From Roseibium sp. Sym1 (lineage in GTDB: Bacteria; Pseudomonadota; Alphaproteobacteria; Rhizobiales; Stappiaceae), in assembly GCF_027359675.1 (NCBI RefSeq), contig NZ_CP114786.1, positions 4,128,501-4,192,500 on the forward strand: a stretch of DNA of 64,000 bases, written 5' to 3'. Each line of letters starts with the position of its first letter. Within the stretch, counting starts at the first letter, position 1. A program made the translations under genes and the position numbers. The notes beneath the pieces were generated by a model that saw only the letters and a program-made list of their open reading frames with translations, had not been told where the DNA came from and did no database searches. Below, in pieces: positions 28,262 through 36,390 of this stretch.

Positions 28262-28690
28262 TCATGTCAGGGTCTCCCAAAAATCCACTGCTCCCTCCGG
28301 CAACCCGGCCAGCACCCGGTCCAGTTCCCGTTCATCGATCGACGACCGCCTCAGTGCCGCCGCGACATCCGCGATGGCGCTGTCCGGGGCCATGTTGTGG
28401 TCGCGGCGGATGGATTTCACTTCCCTGACCAGTGCCGCCCGGTCCGGAAAGGGCGGCGGGCTGTCCGACACCGTCCAGTCCTCGACGAAGATCGCGCGGG
28501 TCACCGCCGGCAGGATATTGGCGAACTCCAGCGCCTGCCGGGTGGTCAGGTGCGCGCGGAAGGTGTGCAGGACGGCGCGCAGGGTGTGATAGGCCTGGTG
28601 GCGGGTCTGCAGCATGCAGGTGTCGCGCACGTCCTGAATGAAGGCGTCAAAATCCTTCGAGGCATGAAAATAGGTCTGTGGCATCGGCAT
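28262..28690 (-). CDS. DUF2267 family protein
   Basis: 142 residues. Matches DUF2267: FIQDVRDTCML-type start, QAYHTLRAVLHTFRAHLTTRQALEFANILPAVTRAIFVEDW, then RRSSIDERELDRVLAGLPEGAVDFW. A small all-helical cytosolic protein of unknown function. A C-terminal fragment of a close second copy is present 1.2 kb away next to an IS remnant. It is divergent from trmJ. Confidence 0.85.
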   Translation of the reverse strand: MPMPQTYFHASKDFDAFIQDVRDTCMLQTRHQAYHTLRAVLHTFRAHLTTRQALEFANILPAVTRAIFVEDWTVSDSPPPFPDRAALVREVKSIRRDHNMAPDSAIADVAAALRRSSIDERELDRVLAGLPEGAVDFWETLT

Positions 28691-28848
28691 GGCGGACCCC
28701 TGAAGGATCGAGAAACGCGTGCAGTGTGGGGTGGTTTGCCGACCTTGTCACCCGGGTCCTGGAAAGGTGCGTCATACACTGTCCGCACGCAGGATTTCCC
28801 GTCGAACCAGCTTCCCATTTCTGCAAAGACCGGCTACATCCCCGGCTC

Positions 28849-29658
28849 ATGAGCAAGAACGCACATATCAGAGATGAAGCCCGGGCGGTGAGTGCCCGGC
28901 CGCCGGCGGTGATCCTGTGCGAGCCGCAGCTGGGCGAGAACATCGGCACTGCGGCGCGGGCGATGGCGAATTTCGGTCTGGTTGATCTCAGGATCGTCAA
29001 TCCGCGCGACGGCTGGCCGAGCGAGAAGGCGCGCGCAGCCGCCAGCCGCGCCGACCATGTCATCGACAAGGTGCAGGTCTTCGACAGCGTCGAGGCCGCG
29101 ATCGCCGACCTGCAATTCGTGTTCGCCACCACGGCGCGCTCGCGCGAGGTGCCCAAGCCGGTCCGCGGGCCGGACGAGGCAGCGAAGAAGTCCGTCGAAC
29201 TCGGCGAAAAGGGCGCGGCAACAGGGTACCTGTTCGGCCGCGAGCGCTGGGGCCTCAACAACGAGGAAGTGGCGCTGGCCGACGAGATCGTCACCCTGCC
29301 GGTGGATCCGGACTTCGCATCGCTCAACATCGCCCAGGCGGTTCTGGTCTGCGCCTATGAATGGCGCAAGACGGCAACGTCAGGGGCGCTGCCCTTCATC
29401 CTGTCGGAAGAAACGCATCCGCCGGCCAAGAAGGACGACATGCTGCGTTTCTTCGAGCATCTGGAAGGCGCGCTCGACAAGGCGACCTTCTTCCGCCCGC
29501 CGGAGCGGCGCCCTCACATGGTGCGCACCCTGCGCAACATCTTCCAGAAGGCGGAACTGACCGACCAGGAAGTGCGCGCCCTGCGCGGCGTCGTCGCGTC
29601 GCTGGAAAAACGCGAAACCCGTCCGCGCAAGGACAAGGGCGAGGGCGGCGAAGACTGA
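28849..29658 (+). CDS. trmJ: TrmJ-type tRNA 2'-O-methyltransferase (SPOUT family)
   Basis: 269 residues from ATG 28849. The SPOUT knot motifs are clear: ILCEPQLGENIGTAARAMANFG (motif 1), LFGRERWGLNNEEVALAD (motif 2) and LPVDPDFASLNIAQAVLVCAYEW (motif 3). A C-terminal helical extension (HMVRTLRNIFQKAEL) is typical of TrmJ/LasT. TrmJ methylates the ribose of nucleotide 32 in tRNA. The frame is open to 28678, but that extension overlaps the divergent DUF2267 gene and has no family match. Confidence 0.9.
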   Translation: MSKNAHIRDEARAVSARPPAVILCEPQLGENIGTAARAMANFGLVDLRIVNPRDGWPSEKARAAASRADHVIDKVQVFDSVEAAIADLQFVFATTARSREVPKPVRGPDEAAKKSVELGEKGAATGYLFGRERWGLNNEEVALADEIVTLPVDPDFASLNIAQAVLVCAYEWRKTATSGALPFILSEETHPPAKKDDMLRFFEHLEGALDKATFFRPPERRPHMVRTLRNIFQKAELTDQEVRALRGVVASLEKRETRPRKDKGEGGED

Positions 29659-29698
29659 TCTTCGGGATTGCCCGGGGATTTCAGGCCTGTTTCAAGTC

Positions 29699-29813
29699 AC
29701 CTCTCCCTTGGGGGAGAGGTCGGACCGCAGGTCCGGGTGAGGGGACAAACCTCTCAAGGATACGGAAGTGTTTGATCCCTCACCCTAACCCTCTCCCGAT
29801 CGGAGACGGGACT
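29699..29813. repeat. Dispersed GC-rich hairpin repeat
   Basis: CACCTCTCCCTTGGGGGAGA, then GTCGGACCGCAGGTCCGGGT, later CCCTCACCCTAACCCTCTCCC. This pattern of nested hairpins is a common intergenic repeat in Rhizobiales. It lies between trmJ and murI and is not coding. Confidence 0.6.
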
Positions 29814-29871
29814 GTCCGTGGCCGGACTTGAAATTGTTGCTGGACCTGGTCAGTCCTGGTGGGAGAAGCGA

Positions 29872-30675
29872 ATGGCAGGCATGGCGGATAGCGGACCGGT
29901 TCTTTTCTTCGATTCCGGTCTCGGCGGGCTGACGGTCCTGCGCGAGGCGCGCTACCTGCTGCCTTACGAACATTTCCTTTATGTTGCCGACGATGCCGCC
30001 TTTCCGATCGGCCGCTGGCCGGAAGCCGAGCTGACCGACCGGATCCTCGTTCTTTTTGAAGAGCTGATCAGGGAGCACAGGCCGAAGGCTGTTGTCATTG
30101 CCTGCAACACGGCCTTCACCCTGGCGGGCGATGCCCTGCGCAAGGCCCATCCGCAGGTGTCCTTTGTCGGCACGGTGCCGGCGATCAAGCCGGCGGCGGA
30201 ACGGACTTCTTCCGGGCTGATCTCCGTGCTGGCGACGCCGGGCACGGTGCGGCGGGCCTATACCAAGAGCCTGATCGACAGTTTCGCCGGCCAGTGCCAC
30301 GTGCGCCTTGTCGGCTCCGACAAACTGGCGGACCTCGCCGAGCGTCACCTGCGCGGCGAAGCCGTCGCGGACGCGGATCTGCTGGCTGAAATCTCCGACT
30401 GCTTCCTGGAGCGGGAGGGCCGGCGGACCGACATTGTCGTCCTGGCCTGCACCCATTATCCATTCCTGGCCAACCGGTTCCGCAAGATCGCGCCCTGGCC
30501 GGTCGACTGGCTCGACCCGGCGGAGGCGATCGCCCGGCAATTGGTGCGGGTCCTTGGCGACAAGGCTGTCACTGTTCCGTCGGACCACCCGCCGGACCGG
30601 GCCGAGTTCACGTCCAACCCGCAAGATCCGGCACTGGTGCGGCTGCTGGCCGGGTTCGGACTGGTGCTGGATTGA
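29872..30675 (+). CDS. murI: Glutamate racemase
   Basis: 267 residues from ATG 29872, with GGGAG 7 bases upstream. It makes D-glutamate for peptidoglycan. The two catalytic cysteines are in VIACNTAFT and [11 protein letters not shown], and the N-terminal signature is [15 protein letters not shown]. Part of a trmJ-murI gene pair common in alphaproteobacteria, separated here by a hairpin repeat. Confidence 0.95.
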   Translation: MAGMADSGPVLFFDSGLGGLTVLREARYLLPYEHFLYVADDAAFPIGRWPEAELTDRILVLFEELIREHRPKAVVIACNTAFTLAGDALRKAHPQVSFVGTVPAIKPAAERTSSGLISVLATPGTVRRAYTKSLIDSFAGQCHVRLVGSDKLADLAERHLRGEAVADADLLAEISDCFLEREGRRTDIVVLACTHYPFLANRFRKIAPWPVDWLDPAEAIARQLVRVLGDKAVTVPSDHPPDRAEFTSNPQDPALVRLLAGFGLVLD

Positions 30676-30740
30676 AGGTTGGGAATTCTTCGGAAACGCC
30701 CACCCACGGCGTCATATTGAGAGACTGGCTCGAAAGTGAT

Positions 30741-31010
30741 CTAGGGTCAGGACCCATTAAATTGAGTGAAATGGTAGGGATGAATTTGTTCGGATACGAG
30801 GCGCAAAGCTGAAGGAAACCGTCCGGTTTCCAATGATTTGCAACGACGTTGCCGGGCAAATTCACCCTATCCCGGAGGGACGCAAAAACGGCATTGATCT
30901 GCTGCGTCAAACCGCTCAACCGGGCAGGAAGCCCGCTTTTCGCGCTTTTCCTTGCAGCTCGTCGCCGTTTGTTACGCCATTTCGTTCAAATTAATGAGTC
31001 CTGACCCTAG
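30741..31010. mobile_element. MITE-like element with 34-base terminal inverted repeats
   Basis: Ends 30741-30774 and 30977-31010 are inverted repeats starting CTAGGGTCAGGAC, with 4 mismatches in 34 bases. The 270-base interior has no credible gene. As with the unrelated element at 15601-15902, the outermost bases are CTAG. It could be a non-autonomous derivative of an IS present elsewhere in the genome. Confidence 0.65.
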
Positions 31011-31402
31011 GACGCAGTTTTCATCGTTCCTGGCACGAACCCGTCGCTTCCCGGTTCTCATCCCCGCGAAAGCGGGGACCCAGTAACCTCATGAATCCGC
31101 TATAAATTCGGATCCAACCTCACGGAGTCCTGATTTCCCGCTTTCGCGGGAATGACAAATGTGAGTGAAACAGTCGCCCCGGCCATCACTTTCGGGCCAG
31201 ACACTGAGGAGGGGGCAAAGGCCCGTTTCGAAGGGTCTGCTGCGAGTTCAGGACCAAGTGACCCGTCCTTCGAGACGGACCTGACGGTCCTCCTCAGGAT
31301 GACGCTGAATGTTAGGCTGTTCCAGGCTGTAGTGACAAATTAACGACCGGTATCGTTGGGGGCAGGAGCATCCCTGAAGGCGTTGGAAATGCTCGAAAGT
31401 GC
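31011..31402. repeat. Intergenic region with dispersed hairpin repeats
   Basis: Holds two short inverted-repeat types: CCCGCGAAAGCGGGGA near 31065 with CCCGCTTTCGCGGGAA near 31138, and a copy at 31266-31304 of the sequence beginning TCCTTCGAGACGG and ending CTCAGGATGACG, which recurs at 61604-61710. No gene is supported. Confidence 0.5.
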
Positions 31403-33199
31403 TCAGGCCGCCAGGCACTTCACCGCGAGGCCGTCGTCGGAGCGTTTGGCGGCGCGTTTCAGTTCCATGATCTCGTGGTTCAGCGCGTCGGGATGCAGCG
31501 TCGTTCCCTTGGGCAGGCTGAGAATCGAAATCGAACATTGCAGCAGCGGGAACTGCCGCGTGGTGCCGAACCGGTCCTGGGCCTCGATGTAGCCGCGCTC
31601 CCGGTGATCGGGTTCGTAGAAGCTCTCCACATCGAGCCGGAAGGCACGTTTCAAGGCAAGCATGCGCGCGGCGACATCGGTCTGGTCGGTGTTCTGGAAG
31701 CCGACGAAGAAGTCGTCTCCGCCGATATGGCCGTGAAACGTGCCTGATCCCGAAATGTGACGCTGCAGCAATTCGCCGAACAGGATGATCGCCCGGTCGC
31801 CCTGGCGGTAGCCATAGGTATCGTTGAACGGCTTGAAATTGTCGAAATCGAGGTAACACAGGTGCCGGTCATGGGCACCTTTGCGTGCCGATTCGGCGAT
31901 GAAACGCGCGATGGCGCCGTTGCCGGGCAGCCGTGTCAGAGGATTCTGGTCCTGGGCTTCCTGCAGGCGCTTCTCGTGGATGATCTTCAGCAGCGACGTT
32001 GCCGAGAGGAACCCCGCATAGCGGAAATTCTCCGTGATGATGATGCCGTCCGAATTGATCGAGGAGGCAAAGGTCACCAGCAGCATGTCGGCGTTCGAAT
32101 CGATGTCGGCGATCGGGCAGGCGCGCACGAAGGAGCGCAGCGGGAAGTCGAGCGCCGCCTTGGCGTCCTCGTCATCCGGTCCGCCGGCATAGAGATAGGC
32201 TTTCAGGTCGCGCTCGTGGATCAGGCCGCGCGGTTCGTTATTGTCGTCCAGAACCGGGACAACGCTGGCGTCCTGGTTGTGGACCACCATGTCGAGCAGC
32301 TGGTTCATGGAGGCGTCGAACTTGATCGTCGGCAGCTTGATCAGTTCGTTGCGGATCCTGTCCTGTTCCTCGCGGCGTTTCCTGCCCAGACCCGGTGCGC
32401 GCACGTGATCGTAGAACAGCTTGGCCCCGGAGGCCTCCTGGAAGGGTTTGGCGACGAAATAACCCTGGATCAGGTCGCAGCCGGCCTCGCGGCAAGCCTT
32501 GAATTCCTGTTCCGTTTCGACCCCCTCGGCAATGACCCTCGCACCCAGGACGTGGGCGAGGTTGGCGACGGTGGTCACAAACAGCTTGCGCCTGGCGTCG
32601 GTGTCGATGCCGTTCAGGAAGAACCGGTCGATCTTGACGTAGTCGGGCGACATGTCGTGCAGAAGCCGCAATTCCGACGAGCCTCGACCGAAATCGTCAA
32701 GGGCGATCAGGAAGCCGATCTGGCGCAGGTCGTTGACGGCATGGTGCGTGACATCGGTGAAGGTCTGCTGGTGCCGTTCCGAGAATTCGAGGCATACCTG
32801 ATTGATCTGCAGGCCCGCTTCGCTCACCAGGTCCGCAAGACGCATGCGCGGATCGTCCTCCAGCCCGAGGTCGCGGCCGTCCAGCTTGAAATAGAGTTTG
32901 GTGCCCTGGGCGATCTTCAGGCTCGCGAACCGTTTCAGCGCCTTGGCGACAAGGCGTGCCTCCAGCTGCGGCAGGTATCCGCCCGCATGGGCGTCATCGA
33001 TCAGGTCATCCACGGTCGGGGCGCCGGCCAGGTCGCAATTGCGGATCTGCGCCTCGTAGCCGTAGACGACACCGGTGCCGATGTCGACCACCGGCTGGAG
33101 CGCATAGTCGAGGGCTGCAAGGACGTCTTTCGGCGCACGACAGAGCAAACCGGAGCTGTCCGGGTCGGTCTGCAGGGCTGATTGACTATTCGCTGACAT
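31403..33199 (-). CDS. EAL-CBS-GGDEF signalling protein with degenerate EAL
   Basis: 598 residues, no membrane span. An N-terminal EAL domain (about 25-265) where the signature is YGYEAQIRN (EAQ for EAL) but with FKLDGRDLG, LEFSERH, LDDFGRGSSELR, YVKIDRFF and AEGVETE. A pair of CBS motifs (about 285-410) follows, then a GGDEF domain with LDFDNFKPFNDTYGYRQGD and HIGGDDFFVGF. The order EAL-CBS-GGDEF is the reverse of the common one. The EAL part may bind rather than cleave cyclic-di-GMP, while GGDDF could be an active cyclase. CBS domains often sense adenine nucleotides. Confidence 0.9.
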   Translation of the reverse strand: MSANSQSALQTDPDSSGLLCRAPKDVLAALDYALQPVVDIGTGVVYGYEAQIRNCDLAGAPTVDDLIDDAHAGGYLPQLEARLVAKALKRFASLKIAQGTKLYFKLDGRDLGLEDDPRMRLADLVSEAGLQINQVCLEFSERHQQTFTDVTHHAVNDLRQIGFLIALDDFGRGSSELRLLHDMSPDYVKIDRFFLNGIDTDARRKLFVTTVANLAHVLGARVIAEGVETEQEFKACREAGCDLIQGYFVAKPFQEASGAKLFYDHVRAPGLGRKRREEQDRIRNELIKLPTIKFDASMNQLLDMVVHNQDASVVPVLDDNNEPRGLIHERDLKAYLYAGGPDDEDAKAALDFPLRSFVRACPIADIDSNADMLLVTFASSINSDGIIITENFRYAGFLSATSLLKIIHEKRLQEAQDQNPLTRLPGNGAIARFIAESARKGAHDRHLCYLDFDNFKPFNDTYGYRQGDRAIILFGELLQRHISGSGTFHGHIGGDDFFVGFQNTDQTDVAARMLALKRAFRLDVESFYEPDHRERGYIEAQDRFGTTRQFPLLQCSISILSLPKGTTLHPDALNHEIMELKRAAKRSDDGLAVKCLAA

Positions 33200-33632
33200 G
33201 CTCGATCCTATTGCCAGGGTCCGGCGACTTGACTTCCAAATGTGTGATGGGTCCCAACGGTGCTGCCGTACTGATACTTTTCTCTAGGTTGTATCGGCGA
33301 TTGCATAGTGAAAAGCTGCAATTAACATTTCCTAAATGTATGCATTGTTTTCCGCATTTTGTGTACGTTACGTCATCAATTATGACGTCAAATTCCGATT
33401 TATCCGTTAAGAACGCCGGGTTGTCCGACAAAATCGGCAAAATTGTGCGGTTTCCGGCGAACAATCCGGTGCCGGCATTGACAATCTCCGGCCCTGCCTG
33501 TACATCCGCGCGGTCCGGTGGGCAAAGGCCTCCCGGATCTACGCACCCGTGGGCATCCGGCCGGCGCCGTCTAGCTGGATCCCTGTCGATCCGATCTTTC
33601 CGTGAAAACGGGTTGTGACGATAAAGGAGGGC
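33200..33632. other. Divergent intergenic region upstream of rpsD
   Basis: An AT-rich stretch (about 33270-33400) is expected to hold the promoters of rpsD and of the EAL-CBS-GGDEF gene. It contains the palindrome ACGTCAT-CAATT-ATGACGT at 33370-33388, a candidate operator. At 33623-33630 lies AAAGGAGG, a near-perfect anti-16S match, with no start codon at the right distance. No gene is supported here. Confidence 0.5.
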
Positions 33633-33674
33633 GCGTTTCCTTTTAAAAAACAACGCGAATTCAAAGGAAACCGC
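33633..33674 (+). promoter_or_regulatory. rpsD leader hairpin covering the ribosome site
   Basis: GCGTTTCCTTT (33633-33643) pairs with AAAGGAAACCGC (33663-33674, one bulge), which contains the Shine-Dalgarno sequence of rpsD. The fold would hide the ribosome site, as in autoregulated ribosomal protein leaders. No covariation evidence is available. Confidence 0.4.
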
Positions 33675-33677
33675 GAT

Positions 33678-34295
33678 ATGTCGAAGCGCCATAGCGTTAA
33701 GTACAAACTCGATCGCCGGATGGGTGAAAACATCTGGGGTCGTCCGAAGAGCCCGGCCAACAAGCGTGAATACGGCCCGGGTCAGCACGGCCAGCGCCGC
33801 AAGGGCAAGCTGTCCGACTTCGGTGTTCAGCTCCGCGCAAAGCAGAAGCTGAAAGGCTACTACGGCAACATTTCCGAAAAGCAGTTCCGCAAGGTCTATG
33901 CCGAAGCGTCCCGCCAGAAGGGTGATACCTCGGAAAACCTGATCGGCCTGCTGGAGCGTCGCCTGGACGCGGTTGTCTACCGCGCCAAGTTCGTTCCGAC
34001 CGTGTTTGCGGCCCGCCAGTTCATCAACCACGGCCACATCAAGGTCAACGGCAAGCGCGTCAACATCCCGAGCTACCAGTTGCGTCCGGGTGACGTGATC
34101 GAAGTTCGCGAGAAGTCCAAGCAGCTCGCCCTGGTTCTGGAAGCTGTCCAGTCCGCAGAACGCGACGTGCCGGACTATGTCGATGCCGACCACAACAAGA
34201 TGACGGCCACCTACAGCCGCATCCCGGGTTTCTCCGATGTACCCTACCCGGTGCAGATGGAACCGAACCTGGTCATCGAATTCTATTCGCGCTAA
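33678..34295 (+). CDS. rpsD: 30S ribosomal protein S4
   Basis: 205 residues from ATG 33678, the standard alphaproteobacterial length. Start [21 protein letters not shown], central S4 RNA-binding domain [41 protein letters not shown], and the usual C-terminus VIEFYSR. S4 nucleates 30S assembly on 16S rRNA. The ribosome site AAAGGAAA lies inside a potential hairpin. Codon use is strongly biased, as for a highly expressed gene. Monocistronic with its own terminator. Confidence 0.98.
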   Translation: MSKRHSVKYKLDRRMGENIWGRPKSPANKREYGPGQHGQRRKGKLSDFGVQLRAKQKLKGYYGNISEKQFRKVYAEASRQKGDTSENLIGLLERRLDAVVYRAKFVPTVFAARQFINHGHIKVNGKRVNIPSYQLRPGDVIEVREKSKQLALVLEAVQSAERDVPDYVDADHNKMTATYSRIPGFSDVPYPVQMEPNLVIEFYSR

Positions 34296-34320
34296 TCCGC
34301 GACGAATACGGTTTGAAGGG

Positions 34321-34353
34321 AAGGGCCCGCCACTCGGCGGGCCCTTTCTTTTT
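34321..34353 (+). terminator. Rho-independent terminator of rpsD
   Basis: Perfect 11-base stem AAGGGCCCGCC / GGCGGGCCCTT, loop ACTC, followed by TCTTTTT. It begins 26 bases after the rpsD stop. Confidence 0.95.
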
Positions 34354-34400
34354 GAGGTCGGGACGGCGAGGTGAGCGTGTCCTGATCCGCGATCAAAATG

Positions 34401-34796
34401 TCAGCCTTCGTAATCCTCGTCCGACACCTTCTCCAACCAGGTGACCGGTGAGCCGTCGATGCTTTCCTGAATGGCTATATGGCTCATGACCGTGTCCGGC
34501 GAGGCGCCATGCCAGTGTTTTTCACCCGCCGGGAACCAGACGATATCGCCTTGCGAGATCTCCTCGACGGGTCCGCCTTCACGCTGGACGCGTCCGCGGC
34601 CGAACGTGACGATCAGCGTCTGACCGGCCGGATGGGTGTGCCATGCCGTCCTTGCACCGGGTTCGAAAGTCACATGAGCGCCGCTCGTACGGCCGGGGTC
34701 TTCCGCCTGAAACAGCGGGTCGATGCGCACCGTGCCGGTGAACCAGTCCTCCGGCCCCTTGCCGGACGGCGCCGTTCCGGAACGAATGATCTTCAT
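34401..34796 (-). CDS. Cytosolic cupin-domain protein
   Basis: 131 residues, no signal peptide. Two cupin motifs: [24 protein letters not shown] and [27 protein letters not shown], with the His-x-His and later His ligands intact. It ends with the [14 protein letters not shown] tail also found in the exported paralogue at 38476. Last gene of a cluster with an NADP-binding oxidoreductase and a CMD-family gene on the same strand. Confidence 0.88.
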   Translation of the reverse strand: MKIIRSGTAPSGKGPEDWFTGTVRIDPLFQAEDPGRTSGAHVTFEPGARTAWHTHPAGQTLIVTFGRGRVQREGGPVEEISQGDIVWFPAGEKHWHGASPDTVMSHIAIQESIDGSPVTWLEKVSDEDYEG

Positions 34797-34829
34797 GACA
34801 ATCTCCCTTTCTTGACGAGCGACCGGCAG

Positions 34830-35468
34830 TCACTCGTGCAGTTTTTCAAATCGGTAGGTCAGCGCAGCCCCGCCCGGCTGGTTGTAGGCCAGTTCGGCGG
34901 TCACCATGGCGAAGGGCTCGACGAACCGCGCCGTGCGCAGCGGCCCGGCTTCCAGCGGCTCGAACCCGATCGCGGTGATGAGCTCCCTGGCGGCTGATTT
35001 CGCGCCTTCGTCATTGCCATAGGTCAGCACTTGCGGTGCAGGCGCGTCGCCCATTCTGGCATGGACCGGGAAGAAGGCTTCCGACGGGATCGTGTTGAAG
35101 CAGGCAACCCACCGGGCCTCGGGGCGCCTTGCCGCCAGTTGCTCGGCCCCGGACGTGGTCGTGCCGACAACGAGATTGGTGTTGCTGAGGTCCAGCGGGA
35201 CGCAGCAATTGAGAATGACCACCCCGGCGAGATCGCCGGCCTGGTCCAGCACATCGTCGATGCGCGACCAGTGGACGGCCAGCAGCAACGCGTCCGCGTT
35301 TCGGACGGCGTCGGCAACCGAACCATGCTTCGCGCCGGCATCCCTGGCGAGCTTTTCGAGCTTGGCGGGGTTGCGGGAATAGGAAAAGGTCACCTCGTGT
35401 CCGCAGTGGGCCCAGAGCCGTCCGAGCCTGCTTCCCATGAGACCGGATCCCAAAATACCGATTTTCAT
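34830..35468 (-). CDS. NAD(P)-binding F420-reductase-like oxidoreductase
   Basis: 212 residues. The Rossmann glycine motif GILGSGLMGSRLG is at the N-terminus, followed by VTFSYSRNPAKLEKLARDAG (NADP-type binding) and ALLLAVHWSRIDDVL. It resembles the NADPH-dependent F420 reductase-like family that is widespread in bacteria lacking F420, so the true acceptor is unknown. It lies 33 bases upstream of the cupin gene and 51 bases downstream of the CMD gene. Confidence 0.85.
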   Translation of the reverse strand: MKIGILGSGLMGSRLGRLWAHCGHEVTFSYSRNPAKLEKLARDAGAKHGSVADAVRNADALLLAVHWSRIDDVLDQAGDLAGVVILNCCVPLDLSNTNLVVGTTTSGAEQLAARRPEARWVACFNTIPSEAFFPVHARMGDAPAPQVLTYGNDEGAKSAARELITAIGFEPLEAGPLRTARFVEPFAMVTAELAYNQPGGAALTYRFEKLHE

Positions 35469-35519
35469 GCCTTGATCCCGATAGCTGGTCGGCGGGCCAA
35501 ACGTCCGCCGGATGGATGG

Positions 35520-36281
35520 TTACTGGCCGCGTTTCTCGAACACGTCCTTGGCGACCGGCAAAGCAGAGAACACGCGCGGCCATCCGGCGTAAAAGGCCAG
35601 GAGGGACAGCATCGCGCCGGCTTCCTCCCGGCTGAGGCCATTGTCCATGGCCTTGTTCAGGTGAAACGTCATCTGCTCGGGCTGGCCCGCCGCGATCAGG
35701 GCCGCCACCGTGATGAGACTGCGGTCCCGGGGCGCCAGGCCGGGGCGCAGCCACAGGTCAAGAAAGAGCAGTTCGCGGGTGGTGTCGACGACACCCCGGC
35801 TCACGTCTCCATAGGTGCCGCTCACGAAGGCTTCGCGGGCCGCCTCTGCTTCCTCGTTCAGGGGAAGAAGCTCCGGGTCGGCCGAAGGCAGGTCCTCAGG
35901 GGATACACCGTGCGCTTCGAAGACGGGGGCGGTTGCTTCCGCTGCCGCGGTGGCGTTGCCCCAGCCGGTGTAGAAGGCAAGATGGGTGATGGTTTCGGAT
36001 ATCTCCGCAGGCGTGAGGCCTGCCTGAAGCGCAAGCTCGGCATGGGCTCCGAGTGCCCCGGTTTCATGACGGGTCATCAGGGCCGCGAATGTCACAAGAG
36101 CCCGGTCCCGCCCGGACAATTCGCTTCCGGCCCAGACGGATCCGAACAGGTCGTCCCTGGAATAGGCTTTAAGTGCCGGCGCGACACGCCCGACCGCCTC
36201 CGGAAGCGTTGCGGAGAGATCTTGAGCGGCGGCGGCCGTCGAGAGGAGGGCGAGGGTGGTGGCGGCAACAAGCGTCTTCAT
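35520..36281 (-). CDS. Exported double carboxymuconolactone decarboxylase (CMD)-family protein
   Basis: 253 residues from ATG 36281; signal peptide MKTLVAATTLALLSTAAAA. Two CMD/AhpD-like units follow: SELSGRDRALVTFAALMTRHETGALGAHAELALQAGLTPAEISETITHLAFYTGW and LAPRDRSLITVAALIAAGQ...TFHLNKAMDNGLSREEAGAMLSLLAFYAGW. No CxxC is present, so it is of the decarboxylase rather than AhpD peroxidase type. A LysR-type palindrome lies 87-105 bases upstream of the start. Confidence 0.87.
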   Translation of the reverse strand: MKTLVAATTLALLSTAAAAQDLSATLPEAVGRVAPALKAYSRDDLFGSVWAGSELSGRDRALVTFAALMTRHETGALGAHAELALQAGLTPAEISETITHLAFYTGWGNATAAAEATAPVFEAHGVSPEDLPSADPELLPLNEEAEAAREAFVSGTYGDVSRGVVDTTRELLFLDLWLRPGLAPRDRSLITVAALIAAGQPEQMTFHLNKAMDNGLSREEAGAMLSLLAFYAGWPRVFSALPVAKDVFEKRGQ

Positions 36282-36367
36282 TTCCGGTCTCCTGGTCTGA
36301 AGGCAAATACTACCGACACAATTGGAGGCTTGCGCCCAAAGCTTAATAGCCGCGTTGCTCAACCCAT

Positions 36368-36386
36368 TCATGATCAGTTCTCATGA
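36368..36386. promoter_or_regulatory. LysR-type palindrome, copy 1
   Basis: TCATGAT-CAGTT-CTCATGA, one mismatch from the perfect copies at 39033 and 39118. It lies upstream of the CMD-oxidoreductase-cupin operon and just before the 3' end of the LysR gene. Confidence 0.55.
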
Positions 36387-36390
36387 ATGC

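Noticed and set aside
29699..29813. Possible CRISPR-like or tandem repeat
   Set aside because: Single nested hairpin repeat without regularly spaced identical units; no CRISPR array or cas gene in the window.
31757..33181. 474-codon plus-strand frame over the EAL-CBS-GGDEF gene
   Set aside because: Antisense shadow; no domain match.
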